From Pseudomonas benzenivorans (lineage in GTDB: Bacteria > Pseudomonadota > Gammaproteobacteria > Pseudomonadales > Pseudomonadaceae): a stretch of DNA of 64,000 nt. Below the pieces are notes generated by a model that was not told the DNA's origin, ran no database searches, and worked only from the letters and a program-made list of their open reading frames with translations. The DNA lies in assembly GCF_900100495.1 (NCBI RefSeq), contig NZ_FNCT01000014.1, forward strand, positions 62,001 through 126,000, read 5' to 3'. The stretch's first letter is position 1, and every line of letters begins with the position of its first letter. The position numbers and the translations under genes are program-made. Positions 32,618-42,388 of this stretch are shown in pieces.

Positions 32618-35353
32618 TCAGCTGACCTGGCCGTGACAGTGCTTGTACTTCTTGCCGGAACCGCACGGGCAGGGCTCGTTGCGGCCGATCTTCGGTTCGG
32701 TGCGTACCGGCGCCGCGGCCACCGCCACGTCGCCTTCCTCGGCGAGCGCTTCGGGCTGGGCCAGGGCCGAGGCTTCGGCATGCTGGAACTGCATGCGCTC
32801 GGCCAGCGCCTCGGCCTCGCGGCGCAGACGCGCCTCTTCCTCGGCCGGGTCTTCGCGGCGCACCTGCACATGGGAGAGCACGCGGATGGTGTCGCGCTTG
32901 ATCGAGTCGAGCAGCTGCTGGAACAGGGTGAAGGACTCGCGCTTGTACTCCTGCTTGGGGTTCTTCTGCGCATAGCCGCGCAGGTGGATGCCGTGGCGCA
33001 GGTGGTCCATGGTCGACAAGTGATCCTTCCACAGGTCGTCGAGTACCCGCAGCAGGATCTGCTTCTCGAAGGTGCGCAGGGCCTCGGCGCCGGCCAGCTC
33101 TTCCTTCTCGTTATAGGCCGCGACCAGTTCCTGCAGAATGCGCTCGCGCAGGGTCTCTTCGTAGAGTTTGTGGTCGTCGTCGAGCCACTGCTGGATCGCC
33201 AGCTTGACGCCGAAACCGCTGAACAGCGCGGCTTCCAGACCGGCGATATCCCACTGCTCGGGCAACGATTGCGGCGCGATGTACTCGTTGATGGTGCCGT
33301 CCAGCACCTCCTTGCGGAACTCGGCGATGGTCTCGCCGATATCGTCGGCCGCCAGCAGGGTGTTGCGCATGTGATAGATCACCTTGCGCTGCTCGTTGGC
33401 CACGTCGTCGAACTCGAGCAGTTGCTTGCGCATGTCGAAGTTGCGCCCTTCGACCTTGCGCTGAGCCTTCTCGATGGCATTGGTCACCATGCGGTGCTCG
33501 ATCGCCTCGCCGTGCTGCATGCCCAGGGCCTTCATGAAGTTCTTCACCCGATCGGAGGCGAAGATTCGCATAAGGCTGTCTTCCAGCGACAGGTAGAAAC
33601 GGCTGGAGCCCGGGTCGCCCTGGCGGCCGGCACGGCCGCGCAGCTGGTTGTCGATACGCCGCGACTCGTGCCGCTCGGAGGCGATCACCTGCAGACCGCC
33701 AGACTCGATCACCTGCTGATGGCGCTTCTGCCAGTCGGCCTTGATCTGCGCGACCTGCTCGTCGGTCGGGTGCTCCAGGGCGGCCACCTCGACCTCCCAG
33801 TTGCCGCCGAGGAGGATGTCGGTACCGCGACCGGCCATGTTGGTGGCGATGGTCAGGGCCCCCGGACGTCCGGCCTGGGCGATGATCTCGGCTTCCTTCT
33901 CGTGGAACTTGGCGTTGAGCACCTTGTGCTCGATGCCTTCTTTTTCCAGCAGCGCGGAGACGTATTCGGAGGTTTCGATCGAGGCGGTACCGACCAGCAC
34001 CGGCCGGCCCTGGATCTGGCACTCCTTGATGTCGGCGATGATCGCGGCGTACTTCTCTTCCTGGGTCAGGTAGACCAGGTCGTTGAAGTCCTTGCGCGCC
34101 AGCGGCCGGTTGGTCGGGATCACCACCACTTCCAGGCCGTAGATCTGCTGGAACTCGAAGGCCTCGGTATCGGCGGTACCGGTCATGCCGGACAGCTTGG
34201 TGTACAGGCGGAAGTAGTTCTGGAAGGTGGTCGAGGCCAGCGTCTGGCTCTCGGCCTGGATTGGCAAGCCTTCCTTGGCCTCGATGGCCTGGTGCAGGCC
34301 TTCGGACAGGCGCCGCCCGGGCATGGTCCGGCCGGTGTGTTCGTCGATCAGCAGCACCTGGTTGTTCTGCACGATGTATTCGACGTTGCGGTGGAACAAC
34401 TTGTGCGCGCGCAGACCGGCGTAGACGTGGGTCAGCAGCCCCAGGTTATGCGCGGAATAGAGGCTCTCGCCCTCGGCCAGCAGGCCGACCTCGGTGAGCA
34501 TGTCCTCGATGAACTGGTGACCGGCCTCGTTCAGTTCGACCTGGCGGGTCTTCTCGTCGACCTTGTAGTGGCCTTCCTGAGTGACCACACCCTCCTCTTC
34601 CTCGATGTGCTGCTTGAGCCGCGGGATCAGCTTGTTGACCTCGACGTACAGCTTGGAGCTGTCTTCGGCCTGGCCGGAGATGATCAGCGGGGTACGCGCC
34701 TCGTCGATGAGGATCGAGTCGACTTCGTCGATCACGGCGAAATTCAGCTCGCGCTGGAACTTGTCTTCCAGGCTGAAGGCCATGTTGTCGCGCAGGTAGT
34801 CGAAACCGAATTCGTTGTTGGTGCCGTAGATGATATCGGCGGCGTAGGCCGCACGCTTCTCTTCCGGCGGCATGAACGGGGTGACGATCCCGACCGTCAT
34901 ACCGAGGAATTCATACAGCGGCCGCATCCAGTTGGCGTCGCGGCGGGCCAGGTAGTCGTTGACCGTGACCACATGCACGCCCTTGCCTTCCAGGGCGTTG
35001 AGGTACACCGCGAGGGTCGCCACCAGGGTCTTGCCTTCGCCGGTGCGCATCTCGGCGATCTTGCCTTCGTGCAGGGTCATGCCGCCGATCAACTGCACGT
35101 CGAAGTGGCGCATGCCCATCACCCGCTTGCCCGCTTCGCGTGCCGCGGCAAAGGCTTCTGGCAGCAACTGGTCGAGGGTTTCGCCTTGCGCCAGACGGGC
35201 CTTGAACTCGTCGGTCTTGGCACGCAGTTGCTCATCCGAGAGCGCAAGCATCTGCTCCTCGAAGGCATTGACGGTCTGCACCGTCTTGAGCATGCGTTTG
35301 ACTTCACGCTCGTTCTTGCTTCCAAAGAGTTTTTTCAACAAAGGCGCAAACAT
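32618..35353 (-). CDS. secA: Preprotein translocase ATPase SecA
   Basis: A 911-residue motor that drives proteins through SecYEG. The Walker A motif MRTGEGKTLVATL lies near residue 100, DEVDSILIDEARTPLIISG is the Walker B/DEAD region, and the C-terminal zinc-binding tail CPCGSGKKYKHCHG is intact. The start at 35353 (MFAPLLKKLFGSKNERE) gives the conserved N-terminus; the frame reaches further up to 35371. No SecM-like leader gene is seen upstream. The gene is followed by its own terminator. Confidence 0.98.
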   Translation of the reverse strand: MFAPLLKKLFGSKNEREVKRMLKTVQTVNAFEEQMLALSDEQLRAKTDEFKARLAQGETLDQLLPEAFAAAREAGKRVMGMRHFDVQLIGGMTLHEGKIAEMRTGEGKTLVATLAVYLNALEGKGVHVVTVNDYLARRDANWMRPLYEFLGMTVGIVTPFMPPEEKRAAYAADIIYGTNNEFGFDYLRDNMAFSLEDKFQRELNFAVIDEVDSILIDEARTPLIISGQAEDSSKLYVEVNKLIPRLKQHIEEEEGVVTQEGHYKVDEKTRQVELNEAGHQFIEDMLTEVGLLAEGESLYSAHNLGLLTHVYAGLRAHKLFHRNVEYIVQNNQVLLIDEHTGRTMPGRRLSEGLHQAIEAKEGLPIQAESQTLASTTFQNYFRLYTKLSGMTGTADTEAFEFQQIYGLEVVVIPTNRPLARKDFNDLVYLTQEEKYAAIIADIKECQIQGRPVLVGTASIETSEYVSALLEKEGIEHKVLNAKFHEKEAEIIAQAGRPGALTIATNMAGRGTDILLGGNWEVEVAALEHPTDEQVAQIKADWQKRHQQVIESGGLQVIASERHESRRIDNQLRGRAGRQGDPGSSRFYLSLEDSLMRIFASDRVKNFMKALGMQHGEAIEHRMVTNAIEKAQRKVEGRNFDMRKQLLEFDDVANEQRKVIYHMRNTLLAADDIGETIAEFRKEVLDGTINEYIAPQSLPEQWDIAGLEAALFSGFGVKLAIQQWLDDDHKLYEETLRERILQELVAAYNEKEELAGAEALRTFEKQILLRVLDDLWKDHLSTMDHLRHGIHLRGYAQKNPKQEYKRESFTLFQQLLDSIKRDTIRVLSHVQVRREDPAEEEARLRREAEALAERMQFQHAEASALAQPEALAEEGDVAVAAAPVRTEPKIGRNEPCPCGSGKKYKHCHGQVS

Positions 35354-35470
35354 ATCGGCAGGATCTTCCACGCGTATGGATGGAGGGCGGCCCAGGAGTC
35401 GCCCATGCAGCCCTCATGGCTGCGTGCGAAGGGGGCATTCTACCCGGAAAAGCCGATGAGGAAAGCGGCG

Positions 35471-36397
35471 TTATTCGACGCCGCTGACGCGGGCGATGTA
35501 ACTGGCGGGATTGACCACGCGGCCATTCTGGGTCACTTCGAAATGCACGTGGGAACCGGTCGAGCGACCGGTACTGCCGACCTTGGCGATGACCTGGCCA
35601 CGCTGCACCAGGTCGCCGACCTGCACCAGGTTGCGCTGGTTGTGCGCGTACAGGGTGACATAACCGTCGGCATGACTGATTTCCACGGTATTGCCATACC
35701 CGGAACGCCGCCCGGAGGCGGTCACCACCCCGGCCGCCACCGCGACCACGTCGCTACCGGCCTTGGCGGCGAAGTCCACGCCTTTGTGGACGCTCAGCCG
35801 ACCGCTCAAAGGATCGGTACGCCGACCGAACGGCGAAGACATATAGCCGTGCAAGACCGGCCGCCCGGCCAGGTACTCGGCCTCGTCGAGACGGCGCTCG
35901 GCGAGCAACTGCTCGAGCACTTCGAGCTGCTGCTCGCGGCTATCCAGGCGCAACGCCAATTCATCCAGGGTGCTCATGAATGGCGGCGGCGCGTAGGCAG
36001 CACTGCCGGCCAGCTCTTCCGGGCCGCCCTGGCCGACGTTCAAGGAAAAGTCGAATTCACTGGAGTCCAGTTCGGCCAGCTCGGTCAGGCGTTCGCCCAA
36101 GGCATCGAGGCGGGTCAGGCGCGCCTGCAATTCGGCGACATGGGCGGCGAAGGCATCCAACTGGCGCTGCGCATCGATGCGCACCTCCCCCACTTCGGCC
36201 CGCTGCCGATCCAGTACCTGGGTAAGTTGCGCGTCGTCCTGCAGGCTGGGCGACGGCGGCACCAACCAGGTGCCGAACGCCACCCCGGCGGCAAGCGCGG
36301 TGCCGATCAGCATGAGCAGCGCCATCGACAATCCACGCCAATCCAGGCTGAGCGAGCGCGCGGCGCCATGACGCCGGCTGAGCACGATGATCTGCAT
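35471..36397 (-). CDS. M23-family (LytM) peptidoglycan endopeptidase, membrane-anchored
   Basis: A 308-residue protein with one N-terminal membrane helix (residues 22-45), a coiled-coil region (about 60-110 and 145-175) and a C-terminal LytM domain. The zinc ligands look intact: HKGVDFAA (His and Asp) and SHVHFEV (second HxH). SPFGRR is the typical start of the fold. It would cut peptide cross-links in the periplasm, or act as a regulator of amidases. The start follows AAGGGG. It lies between secA and dciA, as in P. aeruginosa (PA4404). Confidence 0.9.
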   Translation of the reverse strand: MQIIVLSRRHGAARSLSLDWRGLSMALLMLIGTALAAGVAFGTWLVPPSPSLQDDAQLTQVLDRQRAEVGEVRIDAQRQLDAFAAHVAELQARLTRLDALGERLTELAELDSSEFDFSLNVGQGGPEELAGSAAYAPPPFMSTLDELALRLDSREQQLEVLEQLLAERRLDEAEYLAGRPVLHGYMSSPFGRRTDPLSGRLSVHKGVDFAAKAGSDVVAVAAGVVTASGRRSGYGNTVEISHADGYVTLYAHNQRNLVQVGDLVQRGQVIAKVGSTGRSTGSHVHFEVTQNGRVVNPASYIARVSGVE

Positions 36398-36478
36398 GAC
36401 TATCCCCTTAGGGTGGAACCCAAGTCGGCGGCAGGGTTTCTGCTACCATGGCGGCTCCACAATTTAAGGCGTCCTGCC

Positions 36479-36934
36479 ATGACGTTTCGTCCTTTGCCGG
36501 CCCGGGCTCCCGCCGCGCTGTTGCGCGAAGCGAAGCCCTTGAAAGCGCTGTTCAATCAGGCGCAACGCGTCGATCACCTGCAACGCCTACTGGAAAGCCA
36601 GCTGCAACCTGCGGCCCGCGAACACTGTCATGTGGCGTCCTGGCGCGAGGGTTGCCTGCTTCTTATCGTCACCGATGGCCACTGGGCCACCCGCTTGCGT
36701 TATCAACAACGGCGCCTGCTCAGGCAGCTGCAAGCGCTCGAAGAGTTCGCGACCTTAGCGAAAATTCTGTTCAAGGTGCAACCACCGACCGCCGAAAGGC
36801 GTGCACCCGGTCGCACTATCAGCCTGTCCGATAGCGCCGCCGAGCACATCCAGGCCACCGCCGAGGGCATTACCGACCCCAAGCTGCGTGCGGCCCTGGA
36901 ACGCCTGGCCAAGCATCGCGAATCCCACGAATAG
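36479..36934 (+). CDS. dciA: DciA, replicative helicase loader (DUF721)
   Basis: A 151-residue DUF721 protein. DciA is the ancestral loader of DnaB helicase in bacteria without DnaC; P. aeruginosa PA4405 is the studied example and sits at this position next to secA and lpxC. The N-terminal half has the KH-like fold region (CHVASWREGCLLLIVTDGHWATRLRYQ); the C-terminus is less ordered. ATG 36479 has AAGGCG upstream. The frame stays open for about 1300 codons upstream, but that part is antisense to secA and the M23 gene. Confidence 0.85.
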   Translation: MTFRPLPARAPAALLREAKPLKALFNQAQRVDHLQRLLESQLQPAAREHCHVASWREGCLLLIVTDGHWATRLRYQQRRLLRQLQALEEFATLAKILFKVQPPTAERRAPGRTISLSDSAAEHIQATAEGITDPKLRAALERLAKHRESHE

Positions 36935-36990
36935 CACCGGCACGAACCGCGCCCAGGCATCATTCCCGCGGCGGCCAGCCAAATCGAGGC

Positions 36991-37018
36991 AAAAAAGAGG
37001 CCACCCTAAGGTGGCCTC
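36991..37018. terminator. Terminator between dciA and lpxC
   Basis: 9-bp stem GAGGCCACC / GGTGGCCTC (36997-37005 with 37010-37018, loop CTAA) with a six-U run on the minus strand from 36991-36996. It lies about 27 nt past the lpxC stop and probably ends the dcw transcript. Confidence 0.88.
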
Positions 37019-37044
37019 GAAAAGGAAAGGAAGGGAGTGCTTAG

Positions 37045-37956
37045 TTACACGGCCGCTACCGGGCGCATGTAGGAGATCGGCGCAGTCTTGGCGTCTTCGA
37101 AGGTGACCATTTCCCACGCATCGATCTGCTCGATCAAGGTGCGCAGCAACAGGTTGTTCAGCGCATGCCCCGACTTGAAGCCGCGGAACTCGCCAATCAG
37201 GCTGTTACCCAGCAGGTAGAGGTCGCCGATGGCATCGAGGATCTTGTGCTTGACGAACTCGTCCTCATAACGCAGGCCGTCTTCGTTGAGCACGCGGTAC
37301 TCATCCACCACGATGGCGTTCTCCACGCTGCCGCCGAGCGCCAGGTTCTGCGAACGGAGGAACTCGATGTCGCGCATGAAGCCGAAGGTGCGTGCGCGGC
37401 TGACTTCCTTGACGAAGGAAGTGCTGGAAAAGTCCACGCTGGCCGACTGGGTGCGATTGCGGAAAACCGGGTGATCGAAATCGATCTCGAAGCTCACCTT
37501 GAAGCCATCGAAGGGCAGGAAGGTGGCGCGCTTGTCGCCCTCGACTACCGTCACTTCGCGCTTGATGCGGATGAACTTCTTCGCCGCTTCCTGCTCTTGC
37601 AAGCCGGCGGATTGAATCAGGAAGACAAAGGGACCAGCGCTGCCATCCATGATCGGCACTTCGGAAGCGGAGAGCTCGACGTAGGCGTTATCGATGCCCA
37701 GGCCTGCCATGGCCGAAAGCAGGTGCTCTACCGTATCCACCTTGACATCACCATTGACCAGGGTGGTCGACATGGTGGTTTCACCGACATTGCCTGCACG
37801 CGCGGGAATCTCCACGACAGGATCAAGGTCGGTACGACGGAACACGATACCGGTGTCCACAGGTGCCGGCTTCAGGGTCAGGTATACCTTTTCCCCGGAA
37901 TGCAGGCCGACGCCAGTGGCGCGGATAATGTTCTTCAGGGTGCGTTGTCTGATCAT
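37045..37956 (-). CDS. lpxC: UDP-3-O-acyl-N-acetylglucosamine deacetylase LpxC
   Basis: A 303-residue zinc enzyme that performs the first committed step of lipid A synthesis. The ligands are in DTVEHLLSAM (His), HKILDAIGDLYLLGN (His and Asp) and the C-terminal SGHALNN supplies a catalytic His. Length is that of the P. aeruginosa enzyme. Its gene sits at the end of the dcw cluster, 112 nt past ftsZ, and is followed by a strong terminator. Confidence 0.98.
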   Translation of the reverse strand: MIRQRTLKNIIRATGVGLHSGEKVYLTLKPAPVDTGIVFRRTDLDPVVEIPARAGNVGETTMSTTLVNGDVKVDTVEHLLSAMAGLGIDNAYVELSASEVPIMDGSAGPFVFLIQSAGLQEQEAAKKFIRIKREVTVVEGDKRATFLPFDGFKVSFEIDFDHPVFRNRTQSASVDFSSTSFVKEVSRARTFGFMRDIEFLRSQNLALGGSVENAIVVDEYRVLNEDGLRYEDEFVKHKILDAIGDLYLLGNSLIGEFRGFKSGHALNNLLLRTLIEQIDAWEMVTFEDAKTAPISYMRPVAAV

Positions 37957-38068
37957 GGCTTTGGCCGCTATAGCACTAGTTGCGAATTGTTTTCAACAAT
38001 GGCCGGCGATGATAGCAGAACCGGCCTTTGCTGAACACCAATCACCCCAATACTCCTGATACATTCCA

Positions 38069-39253
38069 TCAATCGGCCTGACGACGCAGGAAGGCCGGGA
38101 TATCCAGGTAATCGAGATCATCCTGGGTATTCAGCTTGGCTGCGGTGGCCGCGCCGGCGTGGCTCTGGCGCTGCACGGTGGGCCGTTCGTAGTCCTTGTA
38201 ATTGACGCTTTGCTCGGCGCGCGCCGGGGCTGCCGGGGCAACGGAGCTGGCGGCCACCTGTACGGTATTGTCGATAACCTTGACCGGCTTCTCGATTTTC
38301 GCCCCCAGACCGGTGGCGACCACGGTGACGTGCAGCTCGTCGCGCATGTCCGGATCGATCACGGTGCCCACTTTTACGGTGGCGTGCTCGGAAGCGAACT
38401 GCTCGATGATGTTGCCGACGTCGGAGTACTCGCCCAGGGACAGGTCCGGACCGGCGGTGATGTTCACCAGGATGCCGCGGGCGCCCTGCAGGTTGACGTC
38501 TTCCAGCAGCGGGTTGCGGATCGCCGCTTCGGTGGCTTCACGGGCGCGGTTCGGACCGCTGGCGCAGCCGGTGCCCATCATCGCCATGCCCATTTCGCTC
38601 ATCACGGTCTTCACGTCGGCGAAGTCGACGTTGATCATCCCCGGACGCTTGATGATGTCGGAGATCCCGCGTACGGCGCCGGCCAGCACGTCGTCCGCCT
38701 TGGCGAAGGCCGACAGCAGGCTGGCATCCTTGCCGAGGATGGTCAGTAGTTTTTCGTTGGGGATGGTGATCAGCGAGTCGACGCTTTCCGCCAGGGCACG
38801 AATACCCTCTTCGGCGATCTGCATGCGCTTGCGCCCTTCGAACGGGAACGGCCGGGTCACCACCGCCACGGTGAGGATGCCCATTTCCTTGGCGACCTGG
38901 GCGATCACCGGCGCGGCGCCGGTACCGGTACCACCGCCCATGCCGGTGGTGATGAAGACCATGTCGCAGCCTTGCAGCACTTCGGCGATACGTTCGCGGT
39001 CTTCCATCGCGGCCTGACGACCGATTTCCGGATTGGCGCCGGCACCCAGGCCCTTGGTCACACCGGTGCCCAGTTGCAGGATGGTGCGCGCGCCGATGTT
39101 CTTCAGCGCTTGTGCGTCGGTGTTGGCGCAGATGAATTCGACGCCTTCGATGTTGTTCTTCGCCATGTGGTTGACTGCGTTACCGCCGCCACCACCGACT
39201 CCCACTACTTTGATAACGGCACTTTGTGGCACGTTGTCTACGAGCTCGAACAT
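38069..39253 (-). CDS. ftsZ: Cell division protein FtsZ
   Basis: A 394-residue tubulin-like GTPase that forms the division ring. The signature GGGTGTGAAP, the T7-loop NVDFADVKTVM and the C-terminal binding peptide LDYLDIPAFLRRQAD, used by FtsA and ZipA, are all present. The ribosome site GGAGAGG lies before ATG 39253. It is 55 nt downstream of ftsA. Confidence 0.99.
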   Translation of the reverse strand: MFELVDNVPQSAVIKVVGVGGGGGNAVNHMAKNNIEGVEFICANTDAQALKNIGARTILQLGTGVTKGLGAGANPEIGRQAAMEDRERIAEVLQGCDMVFITTGMGGGTGTGAAPVIAQVAKEMGILTVAVVTRPFPFEGRKRMQIAEEGIRALAESVDSLITIPNEKLLTILGKDASLLSAFAKADDVLAGAVRGISDIIKRPGMINVDFADVKTVMSEMGMAMMGTGCASGPNRAREATEAAIRNPLLEDVNLQGARGILVNITAGPDLSLGEYSDVGNIIEQFASEHATVKVGTVIDPDMRDELHVTVVATGLGAKIEKPVKVIDNTVQVAASSVAPAAPARAEQSVNYKDYERPTVQRQSHAGAATAAKLNTQDDLDYLDIPAFLRRQAD

Positions 39254-39308
39254 TTTCCCTCTCCTTTCCTTCTCTAGTTGTAACGCCTACTGCACACGCT
39301 GTTTGACA

Positions 39309-40556
39309 TCAGAAATTACCCTGTACCCAACGCCGCAAGCGCTCGAATACCGGTGTCTTGGGTTCATCGCCGTAACTGCCGATGGCAGACATGGAGATGC
39401 CGTCGGCCTGCTTCTGCAGGCCGTACAGCAACAGGCCCACGCCTGTGGAATAAATTGGGTTGCGCACCACGTCGGCGAGGCCCTTGACGCCGTGCGGCAC
39501 GCCGAGACGCACCGGCATGTGGAAGATTTCCTCGGCCAGCTCGACCGCGCCTTCCATCTTCGCCGTACCGCCGGTGAGGACGATCCCCGCCGGAATCAGG
39601 TCCTCGTAACCGCTGCGGCGCAACTCGGCCTGGATCAGGGTGAACAGCTCGTCGTAACGCGGCTCGACCACCTCGGCCAGGGACTGGCGCGACAGGTCGC
39701 GCGGCGGACGGTCACCGACGCTCGGCACCTTGATGGTCTCGCCGGCACCGGCCAGCTTGGCCAGGGCGCAGGCATAGCGGATCTTGATCTCCTCGGCGTA
39801 CTGGGTCGGCGTGCGCAGGGCCATGGCGATGTCGTTGGTGACCTGGTCGCCGGCGATCGGGATTACCGCGGTGTGGCGAATCGCGCCCTCGGTGAAGATG
39901 GCGATATCGGTGGTGCCACCGCCGATGTCGACCAGGCACACGCCCAGCTCCTTCTCGTCGTCGGTCAATACCGCATAGGCCGAGGCCAACTGCTCGAGGA
40001 TGATGTCGTCGACCTCCAGGCCGCAGCGACGCACGCACTTCTCGACGTTCTGCGCCGCGTTCACCGCGCAGGTCACCACGTGCACCTTGGCCTCCAGGCG
40101 CACGCCGGACATGCCCAGCGGCTCGCGCACGCCCTCCTGGTTATCGATCACGTAATCCTGCGGCAAGGTATGCAGCACCCGCTGATCCGCCGGGATCGCC
40201 ACCGCCTGGGCGGCATCGAGCACGCGCTCGAGATCGGCCGGACTGACTTCGCGGTCGCGGATGGCGACGATGCCGTGGCTGTTGAGGCTGCGGATGTGGT
40301 TGCCGGCCACCCCGACGAACGCCGAGTGGATGCGGCAGCCGGCCATCAGCTGCGCCTCCTCCACCGCGCGCTGGATCGACTGCACGGTGGACTCGATGTT
40401 CACCACCACGCCCTTCTTCAGGCCGCGCGAGGGGTGGGTGCCGATGCCGACGATTTCCAGTTGGCCATCGGCCGTCACCTCGCCCACCAGCGCCACCACC
40501 TTGGAGGTGCCGATGTCGAGACCGACGATCATCTTGCCGCTCTGCACGTTTGCCAT
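39309..40556 (-). CDS. ftsA: Cell division protein FtsA
   Basis: A 415-residue actin-like ATPase that ties FtsZ to the membrane. MIVGLDIGTSKVVALVGE is the phosphate-binding loop, DIGGGTTDIAIF the second, GTAKMEGAVELAEEIF the third, and the amphipathic C-terminal helix FERLRRWVQGNF is the membrane anchor. ATG 40556 (MANVQSGKMIVG) was chosen by similarity to P. aeruginosa; an in-frame ATG eight codons upstream lies within the same region. Confidence 0.98.
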   Translation of the reverse strand: MANVQSGKMIVGLDIGTSKVVALVGEVTADGQLEIVGIGTHPSRGLKKGVVVNIESTVQSIQRAVEEAQLMAGCRIHSAFVGVAGNHIRSLNSHGIVAIRDREVSPADLERVLDAAQAVAIPADQRVLHTLPQDYVIDNQEGVREPLGMSGVRLEAKVHVVTCAVNAAQNVEKCVRRCGLEVDDIILEQLASAYAVLTDDEKELGVCLVDIGGGTTDIAIFTEGAIRHTAVIPIAGDQVTNDIAMALRTPTQYAEEIKIRYACALAKLAGAGETIKVPSVGDRPPRDLSRQSLAEVVEPRYDELFTLIQAELRRSGYEDLIPAGIVLTGGTAKMEGAVELAEEIFHMPVRLGVPHGVKGLADVVRNPIYSTGVGLLLYGLQKQADGISMSAIGSYGDEPKTPVFERLRRWVQGNF

Positions 40557-40576
40557 TTGTCTTGCCTTCTCCTGCT

Positions 40577-41434
40577 TCACTGCACGACAGCGGTGTCAGC
40601 CGCCGTGGGCGCGACCGGCTCGCGCCACGCCACGGCCAGGCCGTTGGCGTAACGCAGGTCGATCCGCGCGATATTCGCGTTTTGCTCTTTCAGCGCCTTG
40701 TCGTAGATGGCGATGAAGCGCCGCATCTTTTCCACCAGGTGGTCGCGTCCCAGCAGCAACTCGATACCCTGCCCGGTGGAGAGGAACCAACTGCCCCGCT
40801 CGCGCAACTCCAGGCGCGTAATGGAGAACCCCAACGGCCGCAGCATCTGGCTGAGCACCTGGTATTGCTGCATCACCCGCTGCTGCGCGCGCGTGGGGCC
40901 ATACAACTGCGGCAACTGTTCGTAGTGCGCCAGTTCCTTCGGCGCGAACGCCTGGCCCTGGTTGTTCAGCAACGCCTCGTCGCCCCAACGGGCGATCGGC
41001 AACTGCTCCTCCAGGCGCACCAGCACCTGGTCCGGCCACACCCGGCGCACCTCGGCACTGGCGATCCAGGGCATCGACTCCAGTTCGCGGCGCATGCCCA
41101 GCAAATCGACACTGAAGAAGCTCGCCGTGACGAACGGCGCGATGCGCTGCTGCACCGCCTGCTGGCTGATGTAGCTCAGGTCGCCCTCGACGCTGATCTT
41201 GGCGATCGGCCGGTCGGCATAGGGCAATAGCCGCTGCGCCAACTCATAGGCGGCGAAGCCCAGCACCAGCAGCAACAGCGGCCAGGTAATGCGCTTGAGC
41301 AGGCCGAAATTCGGCTTCGGCAGGCGCAGGCTGATCGGTTCCTTGGCCACCAGGCGGCTGGCACCGCGCGGCACCGGCTTGCCGCGCAACGGTGCGCGGG
41401 TCGGGCCTGGCTGATGGCGAAGGATGGCGCCCAT
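40577..41434 (-). CDS. ftsQ: Cell division protein FtsQ
   Basis: A 285-residue bitopic protein linking early and late divisome parts through FtsL and FtsB. The single TM helix is at about residues 51-70 (WPLLLLVLGFAAYELA), then the POTRA domain (ISVEGDLSYISQQAVQ) and the beta domain. The N-terminal cytoplasmic tail is rich in Arg and Pro. It begins 3 nt after the ddlB stop. Confidence 0.96.
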   Translation of the reverse strand: MGAILRHQPGPTRAPLRGKPVPRGASRLVAKEPISLRLPKPNFGLLKRITWPLLLLVLGFAAYELAQRLLPYADRPIAKISVEGDLSYISQQAVQQRIAPFVTASFFSVDLLGMRRELESMPWIASAEVRRVWPDQVLVRLEEQLPIARWGDEALLNNQGQAFAPKELAHYEQLPQLYGPTRAQQRVMQQYQVLSQMLRPLGFSITRLELRERGSWFLSTGQGIELLLGRDHLVEKMRRFIAIYDKALKEQNANIARIDLRYANGLAVAWREPVAPTAADTAVVQ

Positions 41435-41437
41435 GGC

Positions 41438-42388
41438 TTAACCCCGTGCCTCGAGGCTGTCGGCAAGGATCGCCAACGCCAGTTGCTGGAAGTCCAGGCC
41501 GGCGGCGCGCGCGGCCATCGGCACCAGGCTGTGGTCGGTCATCCCCGGCACGGTGTTGACCTCGAGCAGCCAGAACTGGCCGGCGCCGTCCTGCATCACA
41601 TCGACCCGCGCCCAGCCCTGGGTGCCGACCGCTGCGCAGGCGCGCACGGTGAGGTCCTTCAGCTCCGCTTCCTTGGCCGCATCGAGGCCGCAGGGGATAC
41701 GGTACTGGGTGTCATTGGCCAGGTACTTGGCGTCGTAGTCGTAGAAGCTGTGCGGGGTGCCCAGGCCAATCGGCGGCAGCACCTGGCCACGCAGCACGGC
41801 CACGGTGTACTCCGGACCATGGATCCACTGCTCGACCAGCACTTGCGAGTCGTATTGGCTGGCGTCGCGCCAGGCGGCGATCAGCGCGTCGACATCGGCG
41901 ACCTTGGCCATGCCGATGCTGGAGCCCTCATGGGCCGGCTTGACGATCAGCGGGAACCCCAGTTGCGCCGCGGCGACACGGCAGTCGTCGGCACTGGCCA
42001 GCACCGCATGGCGCGGGGTCGGCAGACCGAGGCTCTGCCAGACCTGCTTGGTCCGCAGCTTGTCCATGGCCAGCGCCGAGGCCAGGATGCCGCTGCCGGT
42101 GTAGGGAATCCCGGCGCATTCGAGCAGGCCCTGCATGCTGCCGTCTTCGCCACCGCGGCCATGCAGGACGATGAAGGCGCGATCGATCTTCTCGCCGACC
42201 AGACGCGCCAGGAAGTCATCCCCGACATCGATGCCGAACGCATCCACTCCGGCGCTTTGCAGGGCGTGCAGCACGGCATTGCCGGATTTCAGCGACACCT
42301 CGCGCTCGGCGCTGGTGCCGCCGAACAGCACGGCCACCCGGCCGAACGCCGCCACCGGCAGCTGGGATTTCAACGTTTCTCCGCTCAT
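41438..42388 (-). CDS. ddlB: D-alanine--D-alanine ligase
   Basis: A 316-residue ATP-grasp ligase making the D-Ala-D-Ala dipeptide. FGGTSAEREVSLKSG opens the N-terminal domain, HEGSSIGM is the conserved loop, and LEVNTVPGMTDHSL binds metal and phosphate. Its start overlaps the murC stop (ATGA). Confidence 0.97.
   Translation of the reverse strand: MSGETLKSQLPVAAFGRVAVLFGGTSAEREVSLKSGNAVLHALQSAGVDAFGIDVGDDFLARLVGEKIDRAFIVLHGRGGEDGSMQGLLECAGIPYTGSGILASALAMDKLRTKQVWQSLGLPTPRHAVLASADDCRVAAAQLGFPLIVKPAHEGSSIGMAKVADVDALIAAWRDASQYDSQVLVEQWIHGPEYTVAVLRGQVLPPIGLGTPHSFYDYDAKYLANDTQYRIPCGLDAAKEAELKDLTVRACAAVGTQGWARVDVMQDGAGQFWLLEVNTVPGMTDHSLVPMAARAAGLDFQQLALAILADSLEARG

Noticed and set aside
32552..36478. 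About 1300 codons of open frame upstream of dciA
   Set aside because: This is antisense to secA and the M23 peptidase gene. Only the last 151 codons (dciA) are conserved and have a start with a ribosome site.
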